From Litchfieldia stipae (GTDB lineage Bacteria > Bacillota > Bacilli > Bacillales > Bacillaceae_L): a stretch of DNA of 64,000 bases. The notes under the pieces were generated by a model. The model had not been told where the DNA came from. It saw only the letters and a list, made by a program, of their open reading frames with translations, and did not search any database. The DNA lies in assembly GCF_014837155.1 (NCBI RefSeq), contig NZ_JACYHA010000001.1, positions 248,001 through 312,000 on the forward strand, read 5' to 3'. Shown here piece by piece: positions 51,424 to 60,229 of the stretch. Within the stretch, counting starts at the first letter, position 1. Each line of letters begins with the position of its first letter. Made by a program: the position numbers and the translations under genes.

Positions 51424-51476
51424 TTCGACGGTTCTCCTTTGTCTAAATCAGTGATTTAGATATTATGAACAAATTG

Positions 51477-51531
51477 TGACAACGTGTCACCTTACACTTT
51501 TAATACTATATGACAATGTGTCATCTGTCAA
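51477..51531 (-). promoter_or_regulatory. Promoter with twin palindromic operators of the alarmone synthetase-TetR operon
   Basis: On the minus strand TTGACA (51526-51531), a 17-base spacer and TAGTAT (51503-51508) form a sigma-A type promoter. The exact palindrome TGACACATTGTCA (51511-51523) fills the spacer and a near-copy, TGACACGTTGTCA (51477-51489), lies just downstream, at about the start point. The two differ only in the centre base; arms are TGACA/TGTCA. This is the classic layout for a TetR repressor. Confidence 0.8.
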
Positions 51532-51596
51532 GATTCCCCCGTTATTTCAGTAATCAACAAATCGTTTTATATTTAGAGTCAGACTACCTATCGTAC

Positions 51597-51636
51597 AAAA
51601 AAAAACCTACCTTTTATGTATTCTGAAAAGGTAGGA
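51597..51636 (-). terminator. Terminator of cardiolipin synthase
   Basis: CCTACCTTTT pairs with AAAAGGTAGG across a short loop on the minus strand, followed by TTTTTTTTT. Confidence 0.9.
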
Positions 51637-51649
51637 CCAAATATGTAAT

Positions 51650-53104
51650 TTATAGAATAGGTGATAACAGTCTAGAAATCGCTTCTTTGAATTTTATGAG
51701 ATATGAGCGCTTCCGATAGCGTTCTATTGTTAACTTCGAGCATACTTGTCTGTCTTTCTCAAATAATTCATAAAGCTGAGTAGCAACCTTCTGATCGTAA
51801 ACGGTCGCATTCACTTCAAAATTCAATTTAAAGCTACGTGTATCAATATTTGTGGTTCCGACTGAAGCTACTTCTTGATCAACCACAATGGTTTTCGCAT
51901 GCAAAAATCCTTTTTCATAAAGTAAAATTTTTGCACCATATGATAATAATTCACCAGCATATGCCCATGTAGCCCAATAGACAAACGGATGATCTGGCTT
52001 ATTGGGAATCATAATATGTACATCAACGCCAGACAATAAAGCAATTTTGCAGGCATCCATAAAGCTTGAATCTGGTATGAAATATGGCGTTTGGATATAT
52101 ACACTTTTTTTAGCGGACAGAATTAATTTGATATACATATTCTTAAGGTGCTCTGTTTCTGAATGTGGTCCACTTGCAACAATTTGCACTGGACTCATAC
52201 CTTTACTCTTCTCTGACTGAAAAGAGAATTGCTTAATATTTACCTTTTGTTGTTTCGTTGCTTGATTCCAATCCAGAATAAATCTTCCTTGAATCTCATT
52301 AACGGCACCACCCATTATTTTAAAATGAGTGTCTCTCCAATAACCAAATTTTCTTTTTAGACCTAAATACTCATCCCCAACGTTAAAACCACCAATATAG
52401 GCGATCTTTCCATCAATGATACAAAGCTTGCGATGGTTACGATTGTTTATCCGAAAATTCACTAATTTAAGAAACGAAGGAAAAAACACTCCTACCTCTC
52501 CATCATGAGCTCTGAGCTCTTTAAAGAACGAACGTGAAATGGTTCTAGATCCAAAACCATCATAGAGAATGCGTACTTTCACACCTTCTTTTGCTTTTTT
52601 GACAATTGCATCTCTCAACTTTTTCCCTAAAGAATCGCGTTTAATTATATAGTATTGAATATTAATTTCTTTTTTTGCTTGACTAATATCATCAAACAAA
52701 GAATTAAATTTGTCATGTCCATCATTGAAAATCACAATATCGTTATCCATTGAGACTAGTGAATTTGATGAACTTAAATTCAACTGGATTAAATCAGAAT
52801 ATTTATTGATTAATTCGTGATCACTTAATTTATTATCTTTTAATTCTTCCAATTGTTTATCGACAACAGATTGGAGATAGGCGCTTTCCTCACTTGATAA
52901 TTTGTAGAAGTTCTTCTTTTTTAATTGCCTGCCAAGAAAAATGTATGCAACAAACCCAAGTAATGGAACAAAATAGATAATCATTAACCAAGCCCAAGTG
53001 GAGCCAATTGCTCTCCTTTCAAAAAAAACAACAACTGCAGCTAGCAAAATATTACCAAACGTAATAATCGAAATAATCATTGTAATTAAGTTACTTAGCT
53101 CCAT
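51650..53104 (-). CDS. cls: Cardiolipin synthase
   Basis: A protein of 484 residues that joins two phosphatidylglycerols into cardiolipin at the membrane. Two N-terminal membrane spans (about 7-28 and 36-58) precede two phospholipase-D motifs: HRKLCIIDGKIAYIGGFNVG (His224, Lys226, Asp231) and HAKTIVVDQEVASVGTTNID (His402, Lys404, Asp409). FLGRQLKKK marks the end of the second span. It follows the alarmone synthetase-TetR operon on the same strand but is separated by its own terminator. No TGACA palindrome is visible in its upstream 130 bp. Confidence 0.93.
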   Translation of the reverse strand: MELSNLITMIISIITFGNILLAAVVVFFERRAIGSTWAWLMIIYFVPLLGFVAYIFLGRQLKKKNFYKLSSEESAYLQSVVDKQLEELKDNKLSDHELINKYSDLIQLNLSSSNSLVSMDNDIVIFNDGHDKFNSLFDDISQAKKEINIQYYIIKRDSLGKKLRDAIVKKAKEGVKVRILYDGFGSRTISRSFFKELRAHDGEVGVFFPSFLKLVNFRINNRNHRKLCIIDGKIAYIGGFNVGDEYLGLKRKFGYWRDTHFKIMGGAVNEIQGRFILDWNQATKQQKVNIKQFSFQSEKSKGMSPVQIVASGPHSETEHLKNMYIKLILSAKKSVYIQTPYFIPDSSFMDACKIALLSGVDVHIMIPNKPDHPFVYWATWAYAGELLSYGAKILLYEKGFLHAKTIVVDQEVASVGTTNIDTRSFKLNFEVNATVYDQKVATQLYELFEKDRQVCSKLTIERYRKRSYLIKFKEAISRLLSPIL

Positions 53105-53203
53105 ACATACATCCTCTCGAACTCCATTTTAAAATCACTTATATCTTGATATTATATTACCACTAATTCATTGAAATAGACTAACAGTCCACACAAAAAA
53201 CCC

Positions 53204-53231
53204 TACAAGATGAAATATCCTGTAGGGTTTT
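53204..53231 (-). terminator. Terminator of the RND exporter gene
   Basis: AAAACCCTACA pairs with TGTAGGGTTTT around a short loop on the minus strand, followed by a T-run; it begins just past the stop. Confidence 0.9.
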
Positions 53232-53236
53232 CAGAT

Positions 53237-56200
53237 TTAATTTTCTACGACTTCTTTACGGTTTTTCTTAAATAACTTAGATAAAACTTCATATACGATT
53301 GGCACAACAATTAATGTTAATAATGTTGAGCTTGTTAATCCACCGATTACGGTAATACCTAGTCCTTTTGATATTAAACCACCACCACCAGATCCAATTG
53401 CCAATGGCATGAGAGCACCGATGGTTGCAATAGCCGTCATTAAAATTGGGCGTAGACGAGTTGCCCCAGCTTCAAGAACTGCATCACGCATACTCATACC
53501 TTCACGTTCCATATGAATAATCCGGTCTACAAGGACAATAGCATTCGTTACTACGATACCAATTAACATTAATAATCCCATCATTACAGAAACTGAAATC
53601 GTTTCACCTGCAATTAATAACCCTACAAATGAACCAATTACTGCAAATGGTAGAGAGAATAGAATCGCAAATGGTGCAACCCCTTCACCAAATGTAACTA
53701 CAAGAATGAAATACACGATTGCAATAGCGGCAAGCATCGCTACTCCTAACTGTGTGAAGGTTTCTGTCATATCAGCAGCAGCACCAGCCACACCAATTGT
53801 TACACCATTAGGTAAGTCTAACTTATCAATAGCTGAATCTACTTCTGAAGTTGCTTTAGAAATATCATCACCAATGATTGTACCTGAAACGGTTGCGTAG
53901 TATTCACCTTTACTACGTGCAAGTGTATTTAACGTTGTACCTTCTTCTACAGTAACCAAATCAGACAGTGGCATTGTCGTACCCATTGCAGTCGGTACCT
54001 GAGTTGCCAAAATATCTTCAATTGATTTAGGTTGTTCTTCCTGCTTTTGTTGAACGATAACTTCTAAAGTATTACCGTCCTTTTCAACAGAAGTTAATAC
54101 TTCTTTTGTTCTATTAGGGCTTAACATCATCACAATTTGTCCTGTAGTTAAACCATATTGTAATAATTCATCTTGTTCTACTTTGAAGGTATATTCAACA
54201 TAAGCCTCTTCAGCACTAGAAGAAATATCCTTTAAGCCTTCATTTTCATGCATAATGTCTTCTACCATATTTACAGCCTCGTTTAGCTTATCTAAATCTT
54301 CACTGTAAAATGTGTAGCTTACTTCATTCGTAGGCATTGACATTGACGTAAAGTTCTGGCTTTTCCACTCACCTGATTGGTTAATGGTAAAGACATACTC
54401 TTCAATTTCATCACGAACCTCCGCAAAATTATCCATTTCTGGGTCAAAGATGAGGTACATTAATGCACCATCGCCTCCACCACCCATCATAGCTGCCATT
54501 GGATCTCCACTGTCATTGACAGATAATTGAACAATATCAATATCTTCATGCTTTAATAGCTCTTCTTCAACAACTTCAATGTTTGATAATGTTTCTTCTG
54601 ATAATTCACCAGTCGCTGGAGTATATGTTAAGTACATTACTTTTTCTTCTTCACTACCCATGAAGCTAAAGCCAATGAAAGGTGTTAACACCAAACTACC
54701 AGCAAGCAGTAGAACAGAAATAATGGATGTTATTACCTTGTGATTTAATGTCCATTCCAAAATTCCCTTATACCAATTAGCTAACTTGCCAACTTCTTTA
54801 TGACTGCTTTCTGTCTTTTCACTATAGAGTTTCTTCTTAAATAAGTAGTGAGATAATGCTGGCACCACTGTTATCGCAACAAGTAAGGAAGCACCAAGTG
54901 CAAATGTCATTGTTAATGCAAATGGCATGAATAATTCTCCAACCATTCCACCAACAAAGATTAATGGAGCAAATACAGCTACCGTTACCAATGTTGACGA
55001 GAGAATTGGTTTGAACATTTCAATTGTCGCTTCACGAACAAGTGCACGACCAGTCAACTTCTCTTCTTTTAAATGCAATCGACGATAAATATTTTCAACG
55101 ACGACAATTGAGTCATCAATTACCCGTCCTATTGCAACGGTTATCGCACCTAATGTCATGATATTTAATGTAATACCCATCCAATTTAATAACAGTAACG
55201 CCATGAAAATCGAAACTGGAATAGAGATGATGGATATAATCGTTGATTTGAAATCACGGAGGAATAATAGAATGATAAGTACTGCAATTAATCCACCAAA
55301 TAATGCTTTTTCAATCATTGTTGTCACTGACTCTTCGATCGGTGCACCCTGGTCAAGTGTTACATCAATAATTAAATCATCCACTCTAGCCTGCTCATCT
55401 TCTATTAATTCTTTCACACTATTTACAACACTAACTGTATTTGCTTGTTGTCCTTTGACTATTTGAATAGCAATTGCATCTTTCCCATTAGTACGAGAGA
55501 CAGATTGTACTTTTCCAACAACTTCAATTGTTGCAATCTCACTAAGCTTTACAAATGGTGTTGGATTCGTTTCTGACGGTGTAATTGGAATAAGCATATC
55601 CTTTAGTTCATCTGCTGTCATGAACTTACCATCAATCGCTACAGCTTGTTCCCCTTCTTCAAACTCATACATACCTAATGAAACTGATAGGTCACTTGCT
55701 TGAATCATTTGTTTGACAGAGTCCTCTGTTAAGCCAAGTTCAGCCATCTTGTCTTCGTTATATGTCAACTCAACTTCTTCAATATGCTGACCTGTGATTG
55801 TTGCTGATGCAACACCCTCAATTTTCTCTATTTTCGGAAGTATTACCTCTTCTACTGTTGAAGTTAATTCAACAATATCCTCGCCCTCACTACTTACACT
55901 TAATGCTACAACCGGCATCATGTTCATGCTTATTGCTGTAATGACTGGGCTCTGTGCTCCTTCTGGTAGAGTCACAGAATCTAAAGCAGCCTCTAGTGAA
56001 CGCTTTGCCTCATCCATGTCTTCACCATACTCATATTCCACTTGAATACTCGACATGTTTGAATATGAATTTGAATAAACAGATTTAACACCTTCTAAAC
56101 CTTCAACTGCTTTTTCTAATGGTATGGATACATCCTCCATCACTTGCTCTGGAGTAGCTCCAGGATATACATCCATAACCATTAAATATGGAATAGAAAT

Positions 56201-56320
56201 ATTAGGAATCGTTTCCATGTTCATTCGTGTACCTGAATAAATACCAGATACTGTTATAATAATTGTTAGCAACCAAACCGCTAGTTTATTCTTTAGTACA
56301 AAATTTACTATAGCCTTCAC
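53237..56320 (-). CDS. swrC: RND family exporter (SwrC/YerP-like)
   Basis: A membrane exporter of 1027 residues with a span at 11-31, a large outside loop, a cluster of spans near 340-490, a second outside loop and a C-terminal cluster, the RND fold. Proton-relay aspartates are expected in GRVIDDSIVVVENIYRR (near 405). GGTSS/ATGEL and GGGGDGALMYLIF loops are notable; the PDD is glycine-rich. In B. subtilis SwrC exports surfactin and protects against it. No membrane-fusion or outer-membrane partner is present, normal for Gram-positive relatives. Its promoter holds two TGAC-N6-GTCA palindromes. The product may serve lipopeptide or lipid export; the symbol is by family, not by gene order. Confidence 0.85.
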   Translation of the reverse strand: MKAIVNFVLKNKLAVWLLTIIITVSGIYSGTRMNMETIPNISIPYLMVMDVYPGATPEQVMEDVSIPLEKAVEGLEGVKSVYSNSYSNMSSIQVEYEYGEDMDEAKRSLEAALDSVTLPEGAQSPVITAISMNMMPVVALSVSSEGEDIVELTSTVEEVILPKIEKIEGVASATITGQHIEEVELTYNEDKMAELGLTEDSVKQMIQASDLSVSLGMYEFEEGEQAVAIDGKFMTADELKDMLIPITPSETNPTPFVKLSEIATIEVVGKVQSVSRTNGKDAIAIQIVKGQQANTVSVVNSVKELIEDEQARVDDLIIDVTLDQGAPIEESVTTMIEKALFGGLIAVLIILLFLRDFKSTIISIISIPVSIFMALLLLNWMGITLNIMTLGAITVAIGRVIDDSIVVVENIYRRLHLKEEKLTGRALVREATIEMFKPILSSTLVTVAVFAPLIFVGGMVGELFMPFALTMTFALGASLLVAITVVPALSHYLFKKKLYSEKTESSHKEVGKLANWYKGILEWTLNHKVITSIISVLLLAGSLVLTPFIGFSFMGSEEEKVMYLTYTPATGELSEETLSNIEVVEEELLKHEDIDIVQLSVNDSGDPMAAMMGGGGDGALMYLIFDPEMDNFAEVRDEIEEYVFTINQSGEWKSQNFTSMSMPTNEVSYTFYSEDLDKLNEAVNMVEDIMHENEGLKDISSSAEEAYVEYTFKVEQDELLQYGLTTGQIVMMLSPNRTKEVLTSVEKDGNTLEVIVQQKQEEQPKSIEDILATQVPTAMGTTMPLSDLVTVEEGTTLNTLARSKGEYYATVSGTIIGDDISKATSEVDSAIDKLDLPNGVTIGVAGAAADMTETFTQLGVAMLAAIAIVYFILVVTFGEGVAPFAILFSLPFAVIGSFVGLLIAGETISVSVMMGLLMLIGIVVTNAIVLVDRIIHMEREGMSMRDAVLEAGATRLRPILMTAIATIGALMPLAIGSGGGGLISKGLGITVIGGLTSSTLLTLIVVPIVYEVLSKLFKKNRKEVVEN

Positions 56321-56362
56321 ATTTACACCTACCCTAAATTATCTTGTTCAACTCAATTACTT

Positions 56363-56426
56363 ATATTAATGACTAGTCAGTCAGTTGTCAATCATTAAAT
56401 TCCGGTACACATTGACCACGTAGTCA
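56363..56426 (-). promoter_or_regulatory. RND exporter promoter with two TetR-type operators
   Basis: On the minus strand TTGACA (56386-56391), a 17-base spacer and TAATAT (56363-56368) form a sigma-A promoter. The operator TGACTAGTCAGTCA-type palindrome (56370-56383) lies inside the spacer. A second palindrome, TGACCACGTAGTCA (56413-56426), lies about 30 bp upstream. Both fit TGAC-N6-GTCA. These sites are related to, but one base longer than, the 13-bp sites at 51477-51523, so the same TetR protein may or may not bind both. Confidence 0.75.
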
Positions 56427-56450
56427 ATATATTAATAAAAATAAACAGAT

Positions 56451-56480
56451 AAACACATTTTAATTCAAAAATGTGTTTTT
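56451..56480 (+). terminator. Plus-strand hairpin in the RND upstream gap
   Basis: AACACATTTT pairs with AAAATGTGTT around AATTC, followed by TTTT. No plus-strand gene ends here. Confidence 0.5.
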
Positions 56481-56604
56481 ACTCTGGAAACTTTGTCCAC
56501 TCACTTTCACTTTACTTTCATAACATATATTGTGCATTACAAAGTTACAGCCTGCTCATTACTCCTCTGATAGGAAGCACAATCGCCAGGTGCTTCCTTT
56601 TTTT
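56481..56604 (+). ncRNA. Possible small plus-strand transcript ending in a strong terminator
   Basis: A plus-strand terminator at 56572-56604 (AGGAAGCAC with GTGCTTCCT, then TTTTTTT) ends a 270-bp gap in which no plus-strand gene is found, and it would have no purpose on the minus strand, where no T-run follows. A short transcript of about 120-160 bases is one explanation. The second palindrome at 56413 overlaps a TTGACC that could be its -35 box. This remains tentative. Confidence 0.3.
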
Positions 56605-56618
56605 CTTAATTTGAACAA

Positions 56619-56655
56619 GAAAAAGACTGTTGAGAAAAACTCAACAGCCTCATTT
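56619..56655 (-). terminator. Terminator of the LTA-synthase-family gene
   Basis: GGCTGTTGAG pairs with CTCAACAGTC around TTTTT-type loop, followed by TTTTTC on the minus strand. Confidence 0.85.
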
Positions 56656-56662
56656 GATTTAA

Positions 56663-58630
56663 TCACTCAGCATCTGTACTACTAGCATCAGTCGTAACTG
56701 GTAATGATTTATTCGTATAATTGAATTCAGTACGATCTACTGGACTAAACTCTTCTGGTGTATAGAAACGCAATAAGTCTCCTTCAACAAGGCGATCAGA
56801 GTATCTTAATTTCATCTCTGCAAATTCTTTTAATCGGTGAGCCTCTTCCGTTTCTTCTAATTCTATGCCAGTTGTTGAATCAAAGAATTTCCCAGTTGTA
56901 TAAGTTATCTCAGGTCCAACAAAGTCACCATTTCTAAATGGAATTAATTCATCATGATCCTCTGATAATAAATCTGTACCAAATTGTACATACTGTTTTG
57001 TATCTATACCTAACAAGTGCATTAAAGTTGGAAGTAGATCAATCTGACCACCATATTGATGCATCTTGCCACCTTCCATACCAGGCACACGGATAAATAA
57101 AGGAACACGTTGTAAACCTGCACTTTCAAACTCAGTAATCTCTTTGTCTAACACTTTTGACATCGCACGATTATGATTTGCTGAAATTCCATAATGATCA
57201 CCATACATAATAATCATCGTATTATCATACAAACCAGATTCCTTAAGATAATCGAAGAATTGCTTTAACGCCTCATCCGCATAACGGGCAGTTTGGAAGT
57301 AGTTATCTACAGACCTATTACCAGTTGTATGTGGCTCTATCGTTGTCAACTCTTGATCCATTGAATAAGGATAATGGTGAGTAACAGTAATGAACTTTGT
57401 ATAGAATGGCTGTGGTAATGATTCAAGTAATGGAATAGATTGTTCAAAGAACGGCTTATCCATTAAACCATACTCAGCAAGGTCATCTGGATTCATATCG
57501 TAATAACTAGCATCAAAGAAATGATTGAAACCAAATGATTTATAGATTTCATCACGATTCCAGAACGTTCCATTGTTACCATGGAACACGGCTGAAGTAT
57601 ATCCCTCTTGTCCTAAAATCGCCGGGGCTGCTTGATACGTATTCATCCCTTTTGTAGAGAATGCAGATCCTTGTGGCAGACCATATAATGAATTTTCTAA
57701 GATAAATTCCGCATCAGCAGTTTTCCCTTGTGCTGTCTGATGGAAAAAGTTATCGAAATACATTGTATTCTGCTCTCTAGTTAATGAATTTAAAAACGGT
57801 GTTACTTCTTCACCATGTAGCTCATAATCAATCAAGAATGACTGGATAGACTCAAGGTGTAGGTAAATAACATTCATTCCTTCAGCTGCTCCAAAGTATT
57901 CAGAATTAGGCGCTGCATAATTTGAACGAGTAAAGTTCATGACTTCAGTAACATCATTACTATCAGCCATTGCACGTTTTGCAGATGCTTTCGTACTTTG
58001 TACAGCATCATAAATTGTGTAGTTATACATACCCAAATATTTCACAATATAATTTCGATCAAAAGTTCTTGTTAATAATTGTGGGCGATCTGCTTCAGCT
58101 AATCCTAGGTTAACAGACATAATAAGAATACTAGAAATAAACACGGCAGCAACGTTTCTACGTTTTACTAGTGAAATAGATTCTTTTCTTAGTCCAACAC
58201 CTAGCACAATAATAATTAAAATCATAGTATCTAAGAAGAAAAGGAAATCATAAGGCTTTAAGAGTGATGTGACACTACCACTTACATCAGAAAAGTTCTG
58301 AGTCTGAGTCAAAGTTGGTAATGTAATGAAATCACTGAAAAAGCGATAGTAGACACTATTGGCAAATAATAGAAAACTCATAAATATATTAATTGCAATG
58401 AGCCAAATATATTTTCTTTTACCTTTTGCTAGTAGAGCAAGTCCAAGGAAAAATAAAGACGAGCCAAGAGGATTTAAGAATAGTAAGAATTTCTGCATAC
58501 TATTATCAATTCCTAAATTAAATTCGTTCAGCTGAACTAAATAGGTTTTTATCCATAGAAAAATCACAGCTAGAAAGAAAAGGCTCATAAAATTATTTTT
58601 CGTTTTTATTTTGTTATACAAATTTTTCAT
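56663..58630 (-). CDS. Lipoteichoic acid synthase-family protein (LtaS/YfnI/YqgS type)
   Basis: An enzyme of 655 residues with five N-terminal membrane spans (about 13-33, 47-67, 74-92, 128-147, 160-177) and an outside sulfatase-fold catalytic domain. The catalytic threonine is Thr304 in QGKTADAEF, and the metal ligands include Glu260 in LHLESIQSF; MYGDHYGISANHN and FIRVPGMEGG follow. These positions match the S. aureus LtaS layout. It transfers glycerol phosphate units from phosphatidylglycerol to the teichoic acid chain. I start at ATG 58630 after GGAGAGG. Which of the four Bacillus paralogues it equals is unclear. A 475-bp gap lies upstream, mostly AT-rich with one small gene. Confidence 0.9.
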   Translation of the reverse strand: MKNLYNKIKTKNNFMSLFFLAVIFLWIKTYLVQLNEFNLGIDNSMQKFLLFLNPLGSSLFFLGLALLAKGKRKYIWLIAINIFMSFLLFANSVYYRFFSDFITLPTLTQTQNFSDVSGSVTSLLKPYDFLFFLDTMILIIIVLGVGLRKESISLVKRRNVAAVFISSILIMSVNLGLAEADRPQLLTRTFDRNYIVKYLGMYNYTIYDAVQSTKASAKRAMADSNDVTEVMNFTRSNYAAPNSEYFGAAEGMNVIYLHLESIQSFLIDYELHGEEVTPFLNSLTREQNTMYFDNFFHQTAQGKTADAEFILENSLYGLPQGSAFSTKGMNTYQAAPAILGQEGYTSAVFHGNNGTFWNRDEIYKSFGFNHFFDASYYDMNPDDLAEYGLMDKPFFEQSIPLLESLPQPFYTKFITVTHHYPYSMDQELTTIEPHTTGNRSVDNYFQTARYADEALKQFFDYLKESGLYDNTMIIMYGDHYGISANHNRAMSKVLDKEITEFESAGLQRVPLFIRVPGMEGGKMHQYGGQIDLLPTLMHLLGIDTKQYVQFGTDLLSEDHDELIPFRNGDFVGPEITYTTGKFFDSTTGIELEETEEAHRLKEFAEMKLRYSDRLVEGDLLRFYTPEEFSPVDRTEFNYTNKSLPVTTDASSTDAE

Positions 58631-58831
58631 AATTTTACACCTCTCCATATTATAGTGTTAAGAATTTGTAAATAGAATCTAAAGTTTTTGTATAAATTGT
58701 GATGACTAAATAGATATTAACTGTTTCTATGAAAAAGTCAAGATGCGCACAATTACCAATTTTGTTCCAATCTCTTTATTACTCTAAATGTAAACACTTA
58801 CAAAAATATTTTCATAATCACTATAAAATCT

Positions 58832-58863
58832 TAAAAAAAATAACTCTTTTAAAAAGAGTTATT
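58832..58863 (-). terminator. Terminator of the 46-residue gene
   Basis: AATAACTCTTTT pairs with AAAAGAGTTATT on the minus strand and is followed by TTTTTTT. Confidence 0.8.
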
Positions 58864-58867
58864 CGAG

Positions 58868-59008
58868 TTATTTTGTATTTTTAATAGGAGTGACAACAGC
58901 ATATAAACTTTCGGTTGGATCTGAGACATTAAATTCGATTACTTTATAGCCAGAGATGGTTACTAGACTCTCTTTGTCATTAGTTATCTTTACTTGAGTT
59001 TCACTCAT
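58868..59008 (-). CDS. Small protein, 46 residues, unknown function
   Basis: A short frame starting at ATG 59008, five bases after AAAGGATGAG: MSETQVKITNDKESLVTISG…, mostly beta-strand in appearance and without hydrophobic helices. The family is not recognised. It has its own terminator at 58832. A promoter-like pair, TTTGCA and TAATAT spaced by 17 bases, is seen upstream. It fills part of the 475-bp gap between the LTA and heme O synthase genes; the rest (58649-58831 and 59009-59097) is AT-rich and shows nothing I can support. Confidence 0.6.
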   Translation of the reverse strand: MSETQVKITNDKESLVTISGYKVIEFNVSDPTESLYAVVTPIKNTK

Positions 59009-59097
59009 TGCTTCTCATCCTTTCTATATTATGACCAAAGTCACTATATGCAAATTGAAACCAATCTGTGACAGTAACCTTATTATTTTTTAGTCAA

Positions 59098-59124
59098 TAA
59101 AAAAAAGACCTGATAAAGGCCTTC
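59098..59124 (-). terminator. Terminator of ctaB
   Basis: AAGGCCT pairs with AGGTCTT (one G-T pair) around TTATC, followed by TTTTTT. Confidence 0.8.
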
Positions 59125-60042
59125 TTAGATAAAGAAAGTAACAATAATCATTAATGAAAATACAATCATTAGGTAATTAATTGAGTAAACAAACATCCTT
59201 GTCGCCCATTTGTGGTCAGAAATTTTTCCGAATCCTTTTAGAGCTATAACCATCCATACAAGCGTAAGGATGATCGTTGCAGTTATAAAGAAGAACCCCA
59301 ACTCCAAAAAGAAAAACGAAGAAGCTAAAAGTGGAATTAAATAAAGAAAGGATTGTATTTTTGTTCTTCTTATACCAGCTACAACAGGAAGCATTGGTAC
59401 TCCTGCTGCGCGATATTCCTCCACTCTTCTCGTTGCAAGCGCATAAAAATGCGGAGGTTGCCAGAATAACATCATCAAAAATAAACCAATTGCGATTGGA
59501 TGTGTTAAATCTCCTGAAATCGCACCCCAACCAATTAATGGCGGAACTGCACCAGATAAACATCCTACCTCAGTGTTCCAAACCGTCCTTCTCTTTGTTA
59601 GCATTGTATATGCAAACACATAAAAAATAAAACCAAGTAAACCCATCACACCAGCTATTGTTGAAACAGTAAATAAGATAATCAACCCTACAGTCGTAAA
59701 TAAGATTCCTAGCCATAAGGCGTGCAGCGGGTGTACTGTACCATTTACAGTTGGTCGTTCTAGCGTCCTAGACATTTTCGAATCAATGTCCCGATCATAA
59801 TAATTATTTATTGCACATGCTCCACCAATCACAAGGCCAGCACCAATTAAAGTGAAAATAGCTGTCAAAATGTGATCAAGAAACATCAATTTATTTACAT
59901 AAAGAGCTAAATAAAAACCTACAAACACCATAAATACATTGGAATTAATAATTCCTGTTTTTATTAGTTTGCTAAAGGCTGCCCAAGAAATCCTTTCACT
60001 TGTCACTATTGTTTTGTTGATAGAGCTATTCATATCACTCAT
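59125..60042 (-). CDS. ctaB: Protoheme IX farnesyltransferase (heme O synthase)
   Basis: A membrane prenyltransferase of 305 residues with eight or nine spans that attaches a farnesyl group to heme B to give heme O for terminal oxidases. The first active-site motif, INNYYDRDIDSKMSRT, lies at 78-93, followed by RPTVNG; the second substrate loop is in YFYALATRRVEEYRAAGVPMLP. The gene stands alone; ctaA and the cta oxidase genes are not in the window, as for the second B. subtilis copy (ctaO), so ctaO is an alternative name. AGGAGAG precedes the ATG. Confidence 0.93.
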   Translation of the reverse strand: MSDMNSSINKTIVTSERISWAAFSKLIKTGIINSNVFMVFVGFYLALYVNKLMFLDHILTAIFTLIGAGLVIGGACAINNYYDRDIDSKMSRTLERPTVNGTVHPLHALWLGILFTTVGLIILFTVSTIAGVMGLLGFIFYVFAYTMLTKRRTVWNTEVGCLSGAVPPLIGWGAISGDLTHPIAIGLFLMMLFWQPPHFYALATRRVEEYRAAGVPMLPVVAGIRRTKIQSFLYLIPLLASSFFFLELGFFFITATIILTLVWMVIALKGFGKISDHKWATRMFVYSINYLMIVFSLMIIVTFFI

Positions 60043-60229
60043 ACAGACTCTCCTTTAGTAGTAGTAAATAAGAAAATACTCGTGTCTTGTTGTCTATACC
60101 TCTAAATGTAGAAACAAGTGAATCATGAATATTACCCTAGTACATTGTACCTCAAACATATGATAACATCCTAGTTCTATCTATTGAATGACAAACTTTT
60201 GTCACATTTAAACTCCAAAATAAGGTAGC

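Noticed and set aside
59216-59563. Minus-strand frame of 115 codons inside ctaB
   Set aside because: It lies in another frame of a clear heme O synthase gene and its composition is that of a shadow.
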